A stretch of 64,000 nt of DNA from Trabulsiella odontotermitis (GTDB lineage Bacteria; Pseudomonadota; Gammaproteobacteria; Enterobacterales; Enterobacteriaceae), in NCBI RefSeq assembly GCF_030053895.1, contig NZ_CP125781.1, positions 2,170,001-2,234,000 on the forward strand, in the 5' to 3' direction. Positions 26,392 to 35,416 of this stretch are shown piece by piece. Made by a program: the position numbers and the translations under genes. Each line of letters starts with the position of its first letter. Position 1 is the stretch's first letter. Below the pieces are notes generated by a model. The model saw nothing but the letters and a program-made list of their open reading frames with translations. It did no database searches and was not told the origin of the DNA.

Positions 26392-27281
26392 TATTCCACC
26401 CCCGCAATAATGGCACGGCGGATCCCTTCGCCAAGCAGGTTAATCAGCAGCACGCTCAGCATGATAGCGCCGCCCGGTAACATCACGGTCCACGGCGCCA
26501 CATAGATTAACTCCAGCGCATCGCCGAGCATCGCGCCCCATTCCGGGGAGGGGAGTTGTGCGCCCAGATCGAGAAAGCCGAGGGCGGCGATATCCAGAAT
26601 CGCCATCGACAGCGCGCGGGTAATTTCCGTCACCAGGCCGGAGGCGATGTTCGGCAGTACCGCAAACCAGAGAATATTCAGCGTTGACGCGCCATCAAGC
26701 CGCGCCGCTACCACGTACTCTTTTTCCAGCTCATCGTGCACCATGCTGTAGACCGAACGCACCATCCGCGGCAGCAGCGCCAGCCAGACGGCAAACATCG
26801 CGTGGACCAGATGCGGACCGGCAAACGCTACCACGATAATCGCCAGCAGCAGCGAGGGAATCGACAGCAGGGTATCGAGAATATGGTTCATCACCGCCGA
26901 GCGCAGGCCGTGGGTCGCACCAGCGATAACGCCTAACAACAAGCCAAACAGTGTAGCGGCGAGGGTGACGACAAACGCGCCACCCACCGTCGGCGCCGCG
27001 CCGCTGAGCAGGCGGCTTAACACATCGCGGCCTAAATCGTCAGTGCCGAGGAAGAACGACACCTCGCCATAACGCGACCACGACGGCGGCATCAACTGAT
27101 AGCCGAGAAACTGCTGATCAATGCCATAAGGCGCAAACCAGCCGCCAAACACGCACAGCACCACCAGACCGGCGCAGCCGTACAGACCCACCATCGCGCT
27201 GGTATCGCCATAGAATTTCCGCCACACGGTGCGCAGCGCGCCGGGCGGGCGCTTTTCTAAATAGACGCTATCGTAAGGCAT
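26391..27281 (-). CDS. sapC: SapC, ABC transporter permease
   Basis: A 296-residue permease of the DppC/OppC class, with an N-terminal hydrophobic segment (GLYGCAGLVVLCVFGGW) and five or six later membrane spans. The EAA coupling loop is near residue 200 (AARLDGASTLNILWFAVLPN). It pairs with SapB to form the channel. Overlaps sapB by 14 bases and sapD by one. Confidence 0.95.
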   Translation of the reverse strand: MPYDSVYLEKRPPGALRTVWRKFYGDTSAMVGLYGCAGLVVLCVFGGWFAPYGIDQQFLGYQLMPPSWSRYGEVSFFLGTDDLGRDVLSRLLSGAAPTVGGAFVVTLAATLFGLLLGVIAGATHGLRSAVMNHILDTLLSIPSLLLAIIVVAFAGPHLVHAMFAVWLALLPRMVRSVYSMVHDELEKEYVVAARLDGASTLNILWFAVLPNIASGLVTEITRALSMAILDIAALGFLDLGAQLPSPEWGAMLGDALELIYVAPWTVMLPGGAIMLSVLLINLLGEGIRRAIIAGVE

Positions 27282-28233
27282 ACCATTCCTTATGTTTCAG
27301 CGGGTTAGCCATTGCACCCAGAATATCGGAGATCACGTTGATGATGATGACCAGCGAACCAATCACCATCACCCCGGCGGAGATCGCCGCGTAATCCTGC
27401 TGGCGGATCGCATTAATCAGCCAGCGGCCCAGCCCCGGCCAGCTGAAAACCATTTCGGTGATCATCGCCAGCGTCAGCATGGTGGAAAATTGTAAACCCA
27501 GACGCGGGATCACTGGCGGCAGCGCGTTGTGCAGCACATGACGGCGGAGAATGGTCAGCCGCGAAACCCCGCGAGTGGCGGCGGCCTTGACGTAATTAGA
27601 ATCGTACACGTCGATGGTGCTGATGCGCATCAGGCGGATCACTTCCGTCGTCGGGGCGACCGCCAGCGTCAGCACTGGCAACACCATGTGCCGCAGGGCG
27701 CTGATGATCATTTCATCGCGCCACGGCGAATCAGAAAGCCAGGCGTCGATCAGCGCAAAGCCAGTGACGTTTTTTACTTCATACAGCAGATCAAAGCGCC
27801 CGGAGACCGGCAGCCAGCCCAGCGTCAGCGAAAAGAAGAGGGTGAGCAGCAACGCCAGCCAGAAGACGGGAATGGAAAAACCAAGCAACGCTGCGGCGCT
27901 GATAAATTTATCCTGCCATTTGCTGCGCATAATGCCTGCCAGCATGCCGACGGGGATCCCCACCAGCAGGGCAAATCCGAAGGCCAGAATGCACAACTCC
28001 ATGGTCGCCGGGAACACCTCTTTTAACTGCTCGGAAATCAGTTGCCCGTTGATGCTGGAGACGCCAAAGTCCCAGTGCAGCACACCGGTAAACCAGAACA
28101 GCCAGGCGTTCCAGAACGATGCGCCCTGCAGCGGCGCATGCGGCGTGAAATAGCTCAGACTGAAGCCGATAAAGGTCAGGAAAAAGAGCGTCACCAGCAG
28201 TAACAGCAGGCGGCGCAGGGTAAAGATAATCAT
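27268..28233 (-). CDS. sapB: SapB, ABC transporter permease
   Basis: A 321-residue DppB/OppB-class permease beginning MIIFTLRRLLLLLVTLFF with about six spans. The EAA loop is AAATRGVSRLTILRRHVLHN. The start codon overlaps the sapA stop as ATGA. Confidence 0.95.
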   Translation of the reverse strand: MIIFTLRRLLLLLVTLFFLTFIGFSLSYFTPHAPLQGASFWNAWLFWFTGVLHWDFGVSSINGQLISEQLKEVFPATMELCILAFGFALLVGIPVGMLAGIMRSKWQDKFISAAALLGFSIPVFWLALLLTLFFSLTLGWLPVSGRFDLLYEVKNVTGFALIDAWLSDSPWRDEMIISALRHMVLPVLTLAVAPTTEVIRLMRISTIDVYDSNYVKAAATRGVSRLTILRRHVLHNALPPVIPRLGLQFSTMLTLAMITEMVFSWPGLGRWLINAIRQQDYAAISAGVMVIGSLVIIINVISDILGAMANPLKHKEWYALR

Positions 28234-29885
28234 GGCTTTTTCACCTCGCTTACTTTTTCCCTTGAGACCCCGGCGAAGGAGGCGTTACCAAACGGACTCA
28301 GCACCAGCCCTTTGATATCGTAGCGGTACGCCTGCAAACGCAGCGACGACGCCAGTGGCAGTACCGGCAACTCTTTTGCCAGGATCTGCTGTGCTTCGTC
28401 ATAAGCGTCAATACGCGATGCCAGTTGTTGCGACGTCAGCGCTTTGCGCAGCACGTCGTCAAAATCGTTATGGCACCAGTGGGCGAAATTGGTCTGCGAA
28501 CTGATCGCCGCGCAGCTCAGCAACGGACGGAAGAAGCTGTCCGGGTCGTTGCTGTCCGTCGCCCACCCGGTGAGGGTGAGATCATGTGTCATGTCCATCA
28601 GCCGCGCTTCCTGGAAACGCCCCTCGACTGGCACAATCACCACGTTAACGCCTATCTGCGCCATATCCGCCTGAATCAGCTCGGCGGTTTTCAGCGGGCT
28701 GGGGTTCCATGCCTGGGAACTGGTCGGTACCCACAGATGTAGCGTCAGGTTTTCCTGCCCCAGCGCTTTCAACTGCGCCCGCGCTTTTTCCGGGTTGTAT
28801 TCAGTAATTTTAGCTTCATTGTCGTAGGCCCACGACGCGCGCGGCAGAATGGAGGCCGCAGTTTCGGCAGTACCGTAATAAATCGACTGCATCAGACGCT
28901 GATTATTGATAGCCAGCGCCAGCGCGTGGCGTACCGCCGGGTTATTCAGCGGCGGTTTATTGGTGTTAAACGCCAGATAGGCGATGTTCATGCCGGGGCG
29001 CAGGGTCAGACGCAAACGGGGATCGTCACGCAGGATCGTCAACTGGCTGGCGGCAGGCCAGGCCAGCACGTCGCATTCACCGGTCAGCAGCCGCGACAGA
29101 CGCCCGGTTCCCCCGGCGCCGAGATCCACGACCACCTGCGGCATCAGGGGTTCGCCGCGCCAGAATTTTTCATGACGCAGCAGGCGGATGTACTGCCCGG
29201 AGCGGTATTCACCCAGCCGGAACGGCCCGGTACCCACCGGCTGACGGTCCAGTTGTTCCTGCCGATCCTCTTTGGTGAGTTTTGCGGCATATTCCGCGGA
29301 CATGACGGACGCGTAATGGGTCGCCAGATGCCACAGGAACGAGGCATCTGGCCGTTTTAAGCGAAACTCAACGGTACGGTTATCGAGCTTGCGAACGCTG
29401 TCAACGCTATCGGCAAACTGCAGACTGTCGAAATAGGGAAAGTTGCCGCCATTGACGTAGTGCCACGGATGGTTGCGATTGAAAATACGCTGAAAGGTAA
29501 AGACCACATCATCGGCATTGAGGGCGCGAGACGGGGTAAACCAGTCGGTGGTCTGAAACTGCACGTTCCCGCGCAGACGGAAGCGGTACGTCGCGCCGTT
29601 GTCGAGCACTTCCCAGCTTTCCGCCAGCTCCGGCACCAGCCGGTAGGTATAGGGATCTACATCTAACAGGCGATCATAAAGCTGAGCGGCCAGCGTATCG
29701 ACGATCAGGCCGCTGCCCGCCTTTTGCGGATTGAAGGTATTGACCTGTCCGCTGACGCAGTAAACAAAACCGCTGTCACGAATGTCGGCGTGCCCGGGAA
29801 GCGGGGCAGGAGGTTCTGCGGCGGCGAAAACCTGACCGCTCAGCAATCCGGCCGCTGCCAGCAGGGATGACAATTTTAGTCGCAT
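28230..29885 (-). CDS. sapA: SapA, periplasmic peptide-binding protein
   Basis: A 551-residue extracytoplasmic solute-binding protein of family 5 (Opp/Dpp type). An N-terminal signal peptide (MRLKLSSLLAAAGLLSG, cleavage near AAA) precedes the mature protein starting near HADIRDSGFVYC. In Haemophilus and Salmonella SapA binds antimicrobial peptides and haem for import. Start MRLKLSS is chosen because it gives a clean signal peptide and the family N-terminus; an in-frame upstream start at 29927 would bury it. First gene of the operon, with its promoter in the 104 bases separating it from pspF. Confidence 0.95.
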   Translation of the reverse strand: MRLKLSSLLAAAGLLSGQVFAAAEPPAPLPGHADIRDSGFVYCVSGQVNTFNPQKAGSGLIVDTLAAQLYDRLLDVDPYTYRLVPELAESWEVLDNGATYRFRLRGNVQFQTTDWFTPSRALNADDVVFTFQRIFNRNHPWHYVNGGNFPYFDSLQFADSVDSVRKLDNRTVEFRLKRPDASFLWHLATHYASVMSAEYAAKLTKEDRQEQLDRQPVGTGPFRLGEYRSGQYIRLLRHEKFWRGEPLMPQVVVDLGAGGTGRLSRLLTGECDVLAWPAASQLTILRDDPRLRLTLRPGMNIAYLAFNTNKPPLNNPAVRHALALAINNQRLMQSIYYGTAETAASILPRASWAYDNEAKITEYNPEKARAQLKALGQENLTLHLWVPTSSQAWNPSPLKTAELIQADMAQIGVNVVIVPVEGRFQEARLMDMTHDLTLTGWATDSNDPDSFFRPLLSCAAISSQTNFAHWCHNDFDDVLRKALTSQQLASRIDAYDEAQQILAKELPVLPLASSLRLQAYRYDIKGLVLSPFGNASFAGVSREKVSEVKKP

Positions 29886-29989
29886 AATTTCTTTGCAATT
29901 TAGGCTGATCTGCAAAGTGTATCGCACTTAAGGCTACCAGGTACAAATGTCTGCGTACAACTGGTGTAAAAGTCGGCAGTCGCAGCGGT

Positions 29990-30955
29990 TCAGAGTTGAT
30001 GTTTCTTCAGTAATGCCCGCAGTTGATGATAAGTGAGACCCAGCAATTCTGCGGCTTTTTTCTGGTTGAACCGCGCCTGCCGGAGGCTCTGCTCAAGCAG
30101 CGATTTTTCCTGTTGTTGCTGGAATTCCCGCAGATCAAGCGGTAGCGTCAGTGCGTTCTCCTCCGGCTCTGGTGGCGCGGCCTGGCGCCGGAACGGATCG
30201 ATAATAATCTCATCCAGCGGCGTTTCGCTGGTGCCGTGGCGGTAAACAGAACGTTCCACCACGTTTTTAAGCTCGCGAATGTTGCCCGGCCAGCGATAGC
30301 TCATCAGCGTTTCGCGAGCATGTTCCGTAAAGCCGGGGAACAGCGGTAATTTCAGCTCGCGGCACATCTGAATGGCGAAGTGATCGGCCATCAGCATGAT
30401 ATCGCTCTGTCGCTCGCGCAGCGGCGGCAGTTGTACGACGTCGAACGCCAGTCGGTCGAGCAGGTCGGCGCGGAAATGACCCTGTTCCACCATCGCCGGC
30501 AGATCGGCGTTTGTCGCGCACACCAGCCGGACGTTAACCTGCAATGGCTGGCTGCCGCCCACGCGCTCCAGCTCGCCGTATTCAATCACCCGCAGCAGTT
30601 TTTCCTGCACCAGCATCGGCGCGGTGGCGAGTTCATCAAGAAACAACGTGCCGCCGTCCGCCCGTTCAAAACGGCCCGGATGGCGCTTCTGTGCGCCGGT
30701 AAACGCCCCGGCTTCATGGCCAAACAGTTCGGAGTCGAGTAAGTTTTCGTTCAGCGCCGCGCAGTTCAGTGAGATAAACGGCCCCTGCCAGCGTCCGGAG
30801 AGAAAGTGCAGTCGGTTAGCGATGAGTTCTTTCCCTGTACCGCGTTCGCCGATGATCAGCACCGGTTTATCGAGCGGCGCCAGCCGGGAGACTTGTTCAA
30901 GCACCTCAATAAAGCGGTTCGCTTCGCCGAGCAGATTATCTTTGTATTCAGCCAT
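29990..30955 (-). CDS. pspF: PspF, sigma-54 activator of the phage-shock response
   Basis: A 321-residue AAA+ enhancer-binding protein without a regulatory N-terminal domain. Walker A is GERGTGKE, the sigma-54 contact loop GAFTGA is intact and Walker B is GGTLFLDE. The C-terminus is a Fis-type helix-turn-helix (KKAAELLGLTYHQLRALLKK). PspA inhibits PspF until membrane stress releases it. It diverges from pspA. The start at 30955 (MAEYKD) follows the family; an in-frame start five codons earlier exists. Confidence 0.96.
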   Translation of the reverse strand: MAEYKDNLLGEANRFIEVLEQVSRLAPLDKPVLIIGERGTGKELIANRLHFLSGRWQGPFISLNCAALNENLLDSELFGHEAGAFTGAQKRHPGRFERADGGTLFLDELATAPMLVQEKLLRVIEYGELERVGGSQPLQVNVRLVCATNADLPAMVEQGHFRADLLDRLAFDVVQLPPLRERQSDIMLMADHFAIQMCRELKLPLFPGFTEHARETLMSYRWPGNIRELKNVVERSVYRHGTSETPLDEIIIDPFRRQAAPPEPEENALTLPLDLREFQQQQEKSLLEQSLRQARFNQKKAAELLGLTYHQLRALLKKHQL

Positions 30956-31054
30956 GATGAAATTAACCATTTGTTGGTGTGATTCACCAGGTTACTCTAA
31001 TTCCTTGCTGGGTAAATATCAATCAGGTCATTGAAAATCAATAAGATAAAAAAC

Positions 31055-31070
31055 TGGCACGCGAATTGTA
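31055..31070 (+). promoter_or_regulatory. Sigma-54 promoter of pspABCD
   Basis: TGGCAC-GCGAA-TTGTA: the -24 and -12 elements have the five-base spacer expected of sigma-54 promoters and match the psp promoter, 53 bases ahead of the pspA start. PspF sites are expected in the A+T-rich stretch between this element and pspF. Confidence 0.9.
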
Positions 31071-31122
31071 TTACTCAGTCAGCAGGGCCATGCCCGATAA
31101 CAGAACTGTGAGGATTGTAATT

Positions 31123-31791
31123 ATGGGTATTTTTTCTCGTTTTGCCGACATCGTGAACGCCAATATCAATTCGCTGCTGGAGAAAGCGGAAGATCCGCAG
31201 AAGCTGGTACGTCTGATGATTCAGGAAATGGAAGATACGCTGGTGGAAGTGCGTTCGACCTCTGCCCGTGCGCTGGCGGAAAAGAAACAACTGACCCGTC
31301 GCGTTGAACTGGCAATTGCCCAGCAGACCGAATGGCAGGAAAAAGCCGAACTGGCGTTGCGTAAAGAGAAAGACGATCTGGCGCGTTCCGCATTGATTGA
31401 GAAGCAGAAGCTGACTGATCTGATCGGCTCGCTGGAGCATGAAATTACGCTGGTTGATGAAACCTTAACCCGCATGAAAAAAGAGATTGCCGAGCTGGAG
31501 AACAAACTCAGCGAAACCCGCTCACGCCAGCAGGCGCTGATGCTGCGTCATCAGGCGGCCAGTTCGTCCCGTGACGTGCGTCGTCAACTGGACAGCGGCA
31601 AGCTGGATGAAGCGATGGCGCGTTTCGAATCTTTTGAACGCCGCATCGATCATATGGAAGCGGAAGCCGAGAGCCACAGCTTTGGCAAGCAGAAAACGCT
31701 CGACCAGCAATTTGCCGAACTGAAAGCAGATGATGAAATCAGCGTGCAACTGGCTGAACTGAAAGCCAAAATGAAACAGAATGACCAATAA
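31123..31791 (+). CDS. pspA: PspA, phage-shock protein A (ESCRT-III-like membrane effector)
   Basis: A 222-residue, almost fully helical coiled-coil protein beginning MGIFSRFADIVNANINSLL, whose N-terminal amphipathic helix binds stressed membranes. PspA both inhibits PspF and forms large membrane-protecting assemblies. ATG 31123 gives the E. coli length; an earlier in-frame start lies over the promoter. A perfect 9-bp hairpin lies between it and pspB. Confidence 0.96.
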   Translation: MGIFSRFADIVNANINSLLEKAEDPQKLVRLMIQEMEDTLVEVRSTSARALAEKKQLTRRVELAIAQQTEWQEKAELALRKEKDDLARSALIEKQKLTDLIGSLEHEITLVDETLTRMKKEIAELENKLSETRSRQQALMLRHQAASSSRDVRRQLDSGKLDEAMARFESFERRIDHMEAEAESHSFGKQKTLDQQFAELKADDEISVQLAELKAKMKQNDQ

Positions 31792-31802
31792 CAACAACAC
31801 CA

Positions 31803-31836
31803 TTTGCCGGATGGCACCGGGTCGGGTGCCATCGCA
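31803..31836 (+). repeat. Hairpin between pspA and pspB, REP-like
   Basis: GATGGCACC (31810-31818) pairs with GGTGCCATC (31825-31833) around GGGTCG. The left arm begins TGCCGGATGG, which resembles the start of REP elements. No T-run follows, so it more likely stabilises upstream pspA mRNA or damps read-through into pspB than ends transcription fully. Confidence 0.7.
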
Positions 31837-31855
31837 TCATCTGTAAGGAGTACAT

Positions 31856-32080
31856 ATGAGCGCGCTTTTTCTTGCTATCCCGTTGACCCTGTTTGTGCTG
31901 TTTGTCCTGCCGGTGTGGCTGTGGCTGCATTACAGCAACCGCTCAAAAAACGGCGGCCTGGCGCAAAGTGAACAGCAACGGTTGTTGCAACTGACGGACG
32001 AAGCGAAACGCATGCGCGAGCGTATTCAGGCGCTGGAAGCGATTCTTGACGCTGAGCACCCGAACTGGAGAGAAAAATAA
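31856..32080 (+). CDS. pspB: PspB, phage-shock membrane protein
   Basis: A 74-residue protein: one N-terminal membrane span (about residues 4-24) then a cytoplasmic coiled segment (QRLLQLTDEAKRMRERIQALEAIL). PspB acts with PspC to sense membrane stress and draw PspA from PspF. Its stop overlaps the pspC ATG by one base (TAATG). Confidence 0.95.
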   Translation: MSALFLAIPLTLFVLFVLPVWLWLHYSNRSKNGGLAQSEQQRLLQLTDEAKRMRERIQALEAILDAEHPNWREK

Positions 32081-32439
32081 TGGCTGGACTGGATCTGAAC
32101 AAAAAGCTGTGGCGTATTCCGCAGCAGGGCATGGTGAAGGGCGTGTGCGCCGGGATTGCGCAATACCTGGACGTCCCGGTCAAACTGATCCGCCTTATCA
32201 CCATACTGGCGATGTTATTTGGTCTGTTCTTTTTTGTGATTGTCGCCTACATCGTTCTGACTTTTGCGCTCGATCCGATGCCGGACGACACGCTGTATAG
32301 TGAAAAACAGCCTTCCAGCGGCGATCTGCTGAACGCGGTGGATGAAGAACTGGCCGCGGGCGAACAGCGCCTGCGCGAAATGGAACGCTATGTAACCTCC
32401 GATACTTTCACGTTACGTAGCCGCTTCCGTCAGCTTTAA
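32080..32439 (+). CDS. pspC: PspC, phage-shock membrane sensor
   Basis: A 119-residue protein with the PspC domain: RIPQQGMVKGVCAGIAQYL, a membrane span (about residues 40-65, LAMLFGLFFFVIVAYIVLTF), then a soluble coiled tail. It partners PspB. Coupled to pspB by TAATG; pspD follows after about 30 bases. Confidence 0.95.
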   Translation: MAGLDLNKKLWRIPQQGMVKGVCAGIAQYLDVPVKLIRLITILAMLFGLFFFVIVAYIVLTFALDPMPDDTLYSEKQPSSGDLLNAVDEELAAGEQRLREMERYVTSDTFTLRSRFRQL

Positions 32440-32472
32440 CGTCTTTTAGCTTTAACGAATATGAGGCGAGCA

Positions 32473-32688
32473 ATGAATAAATGGCAACAGGCAGGGCAGA
32501 AAGTGAAACCCGGCATCAAAATCGCCGGTAAGCTGGTACTGCTGACCGCGCTACGTTATGGCCCCGGCGGCCTTGCTGGCTGGGCGGTGAAATCGGTCGC
32601 CCGCCGTCCGGTGAAACTGCTGCTGGCGGTTGCGCTGGAGCCGTTATTGAGCCGGCTGGCTCGCCGTTTGTCACGCGCTGTCCGTTAG
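32473..32688 (+). CDS. pspD: PspD, phage-shock peripheral membrane protein
   Basis: A 71-residue basic protein, MNKWQQAGQKVKPGIKIAGK at the start with a hydrophobic middle (LVLLTALRYGPGGLAGW) and an Arg-rich end. It fits PspD of the psp operon, whose role is minor and poorly defined. ATG 32473 is preferred, as GAGG lies six bases upstream; the ATG at 32461 lies before that site. The C-terminus diverges from E. coli. Confidence 0.9.
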   Translation: MNKWQQAGQKVKPGIKIAGKLVLLTALRYGPGGLAGWAVKSVARRPVKLLLAVALEPLLSRLARRLSRAVR

Positions 32689-32793
32689 CGCGTGACGCGA
32701 CTACGCTTCTTTTTTGATGTTTTACCTCTTTCGACCCTACCTGTGTAATATCATTGACGTCACATTCTCTCTTCAGGGCATAACAGGAAGGCT

Positions 32794-34191
32794 ATGAAGC
32801 GACTGAAAAATGAATTAAATGCCCTGGTTAACCGTGGCGTGGATCGCCATCTGCGCCTCGCGGTGACCGGGCTGAGCCGTAGCGGGAAAACGGCGTTTAT
32901 CACCGCGATGGTGAACCAGTTGATGAACATTCACAGCGGCGCACGGTTGCCGCTGCTCAGCGCCGTTCGTGAAGAGCGGTTGCTCGGCGTAAAGCGCGTG
33001 CCGCAGCGGGATTTCGGCATTCCGCGCTTTACCTATGATGAGGGTATCGCGCAGTTGTACGGCACGCCGCCGACCTGGCCGACGCCAACGCGCGGCGTCA
33101 GTGAAATCCGCCTCGCGCTGCGCTATCGCTCAAATGATTCGCTGATGCGCCACTTCAAAGACACCTCCACGCTGTACCTCGAAATTGTCGATTACCCTGG
33201 CGAATGGCTGCTTGATTTACCGATGCTGGCGCAGGACTACCTGAGCTGGTCTCGGCAGATGGCCGGGTTGTTACAAGGCCAGCGCGGCGAGTGGTCCGCA
33301 CGCTGGCGACAGCTTTGTGAAGGGTTAGATCCGCTGGCGCCAGCCGATGAAAATCGCCTGGCGGCGATTGCCGGGGCGTGGACGGAATACCTGCACGCCT
33401 GTAAACAGCAGGGCATGCATTTCATTCAGCCGGGGCGGTTTGTGTTGCCCGGCGACATGGCGGGTGCGCCCGCGCTGCAGTTTTTCCCGTGGCCGGATGT
33501 GGATGCGACCAGCGAAGCAAAACTCGCTCAGGCGGGGAAACACACCAATGCCGGGATGTTGCGCGAGCGGTTTAACTACTACTGCGACAAAGTGGTGAAA
33601 GGGTTTTACCGCGACTACTTCCTGCGTTTCGACCGGCAGATTGTGCTGGTGGATTGCCTGCAACCGCTCAACAGCGGGCCGCAGGCCTTTAACGATATGC
33701 GGCTGGCGCTGACGCAACTGATGCAGAGCTTCCATTACGGCCAGCGCACGCTGTTCCGCCGCCTGTTTTCACCGGTGATCGATAAACTGCTGTTTGCGGC
33801 GACCAAAGCCGATCACGTCACCGTCGATCAACATGCCAATATGGTCTCGCTGTTGCAGCAACTGATTCAGGACGCGTGGCAAAACGCCGCTTTTGAAGGG
33901 ATCAGCATGGATTGTCTGGGGCTGGCGGCAATTCAGGCCACACAGAGCGGGCTCATTGAAGTGAATGGCGAAAAAATCCCGGCGTTACGCGGTCACCGAT
34001 TAAGTGACGGCGAGCCGCTGACGGTCTACCCCGGCGAAGTCCCGGCGCGCTTACCGGGACAGGCGTTCTGGGAAAAGCAGGGCTTTCAGTTTGAAGCGTT
34101 TCGTCCGCAGGCGATGGATGTCGACAAGCCGTTGCCGCATATTCGCCTCGATGCCGCGCTGGAGTTTTTGATTGGAGATAAATTGCGATGA
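32794..34191 (+). CDS. ycjX: YcjX, P-loop GTPase-like protein of the phage-shock regulon
   Basis: A 465-residue protein with Walker A GLSRSGKT near residue 30, which marks the YcjX/DUF463 family of P-loop NTPases; EIVDYPGEW is a G3-like segment and FAATKADHV resembles a (T/N)KxD nucleotide-specificity motif. In E. coli ycjXF belongs to the psp regulon and is induced on membrane stress. Its stop overlaps the ycjF start (ATGA). Confidence 0.93.
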   Translation: MKRLKNELNALVNRGVDRHLRLAVTGLSRSGKTAFITAMVNQLMNIHSGARLPLLSAVREERLLGVKRVPQRDFGIPRFTYDEGIAQLYGTPPTWPTPTRGVSEIRLALRYRSNDSLMRHFKDTSTLYLEIVDYPGEWLLDLPMLAQDYLSWSRQMAGLLQGQRGEWSARWRQLCEGLDPLAPADENRLAAIAGAWTEYLHACKQQGMHFIQPGRFVLPGDMAGAPALQFFPWPDVDATSEAKLAQAGKHTNAGMLRERFNYYCDKVVKGFYRDYFLRFDRQIVLVDCLQPLNSGPQAFNDMRLALTQLMQSFHYGQRTLFRRLFSPVIDKLLFAATKADHVTVDQHANMVSLLQQLIQDAWQNAAFEGISMDCLGLAAIQATQSGLIEVNGEKIPALRGHRLSDGEPLTVYPGEVPARLPGQAFWEKQGFQFEAFRPQAMDVDKPLPHIRLDAALEFLIGDKLR

Positions 34192-35237
34192 GCGAACCGT
34201 TAAAACCACGGATTGATTTCGCCGGTCCACTGGATGTGGAAAAAGAGGCATCGCTGAAAACGGCCCAGACCTTTGCGGCCGGAGACGCCGAGAAATTTAC
34301 CCCGGCGCTGGCGGAAGAGATGCAGCCGGAAGACGGCGCCGCCGAAGCGGTGGTCGAAGCGGCACTGCGCCCGAAACGCAGCCTCTGGCGACGCATGGTG
34401 ACCGCCGGGCTGACGCTGTTTGGCGTCAGCGTGGTGGCGCAGGGCGTGCAATGGACGATGCACGCCTGGCAGACGCAGGACTGGGTGGCGCTCGGCGGTT
34501 GTGCGGCCGGGGCGCTGATTATCGGCGCGGGCGTAGGGTCGGTCACGACGGAATGGCGTCGCCTGTGGCGGCTGCGCCAGCGCGCGCAGGAGCGTGATGA
34601 AGCCCGTGACCTGATGCAAAGCCACGGCACCGGGAAAGGGCGCGCATTTTGTGAAAAACTGGCGCAACAGGCGGGTATCGATCATGCACACCCGGCGTTG
34701 CAGCGCTGGTATGCCGCCATCCATGAAACGCAAAGCGACCGCGAAGTGGTCAGCCTGTATGCGCATCTGGTACAGCCGGTGCTGGACGCGCAGGCGCGCC
34801 GGGAGATCAGCCGCTCGGCGGCGGAATCGACGCTGATGATTGCCGTCAGCCCGCTGGCGCTGGTGGATATGGCATTCATCGCCTGGCGCAACCTGCGGCT
34901 GATTAACCGCATCGCCACGCTGTACGGCATTGAACTCGGCTACTACAGCCGCCTGCGTCTGTTCCGTCTTGTGCTGCTGAATATCGCTTTTGCCGGCGCC
35001 AGCGAACTGGTGCGTGAAATCGGCATGGACTGGATGTCACAGGATCTTGCCGCTCGCCTCTCGGCACGCGCCGCACAAGGGATTGGCGCCGGGTTGCTCA
35101 CCGCGCGCCTGGGGATTAAAGCGATGGAGCTTTGCCGTCCGTTGCCGTGGATCGATAACGATAAACCCCGTCTCGGCGATTTCCGCCGCGAGCTGATTGG
35201 TCAGCTTAAAGAGACCATTAATAAACGCCCGTCGTAA
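34188..35237 (+). CDS. ycjF: YcjF, inner-membrane protein of unknown function
   Basis: A 349-residue protein with a soluble acidic N-terminus (about 60 residues), two adjacent membrane spans (about 69-90 and 99-120), and a C-terminal helical domain with a further hydrophobic stretch (LRLFRLVLLNIAFAGASEL). Member of the TIGR01620/DUF697 group. Translationally coupled to ycjX, suggesting that the GTPase-like YcjX works at the membrane with it. A stem-loop GCCCTTGC/GCAAGGGC (35249-35274) follows without a T-run. Confidence 0.92.
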   Translation: MSEPLKPRIDFAGPLDVEKEASLKTAQTFAAGDAEKFTPALAEEMQPEDGAAEAVVEAALRPKRSLWRRMVTAGLTLFGVSVVAQGVQWTMHAWQTQDWVALGGCAAGALIIGAGVGSVTTEWRRLWRLRQRAQERDEARDLMQSHGTGKGRAFCEKLAQQAGIDHAHPALQRWYAAIHETQSDREVVSLYAHLVQPVLDAQARREISRSAAESTLMIAVSPLALVDMAFIAWRNLRLINRIATLYGIELGYYSRLRLFRLVLLNIAFAGASELVREIGMDWMSQDLAARLSARAAQGIGAGLLTARLGIKAMELCRPLPWIDNDKPRLGDFRRELIGQLKETINKRPS

Positions 35238-35416
35238 GACAGCATCACGCCCTTGCGCCTGTACAGGCAAGGGCAGTGCGCCGCAAAATACAAAAAGTGA
35301 CCGCAGGACGCCGGTTTTTTGTCCATACTGTCAATATTTGTTGACAGCCATCTTCCCGCCAGTTGAGAACTGTCCTATTATCCCTGAGTCATTGGCTTAT
35401 AAGGGTGAACGTTTCC

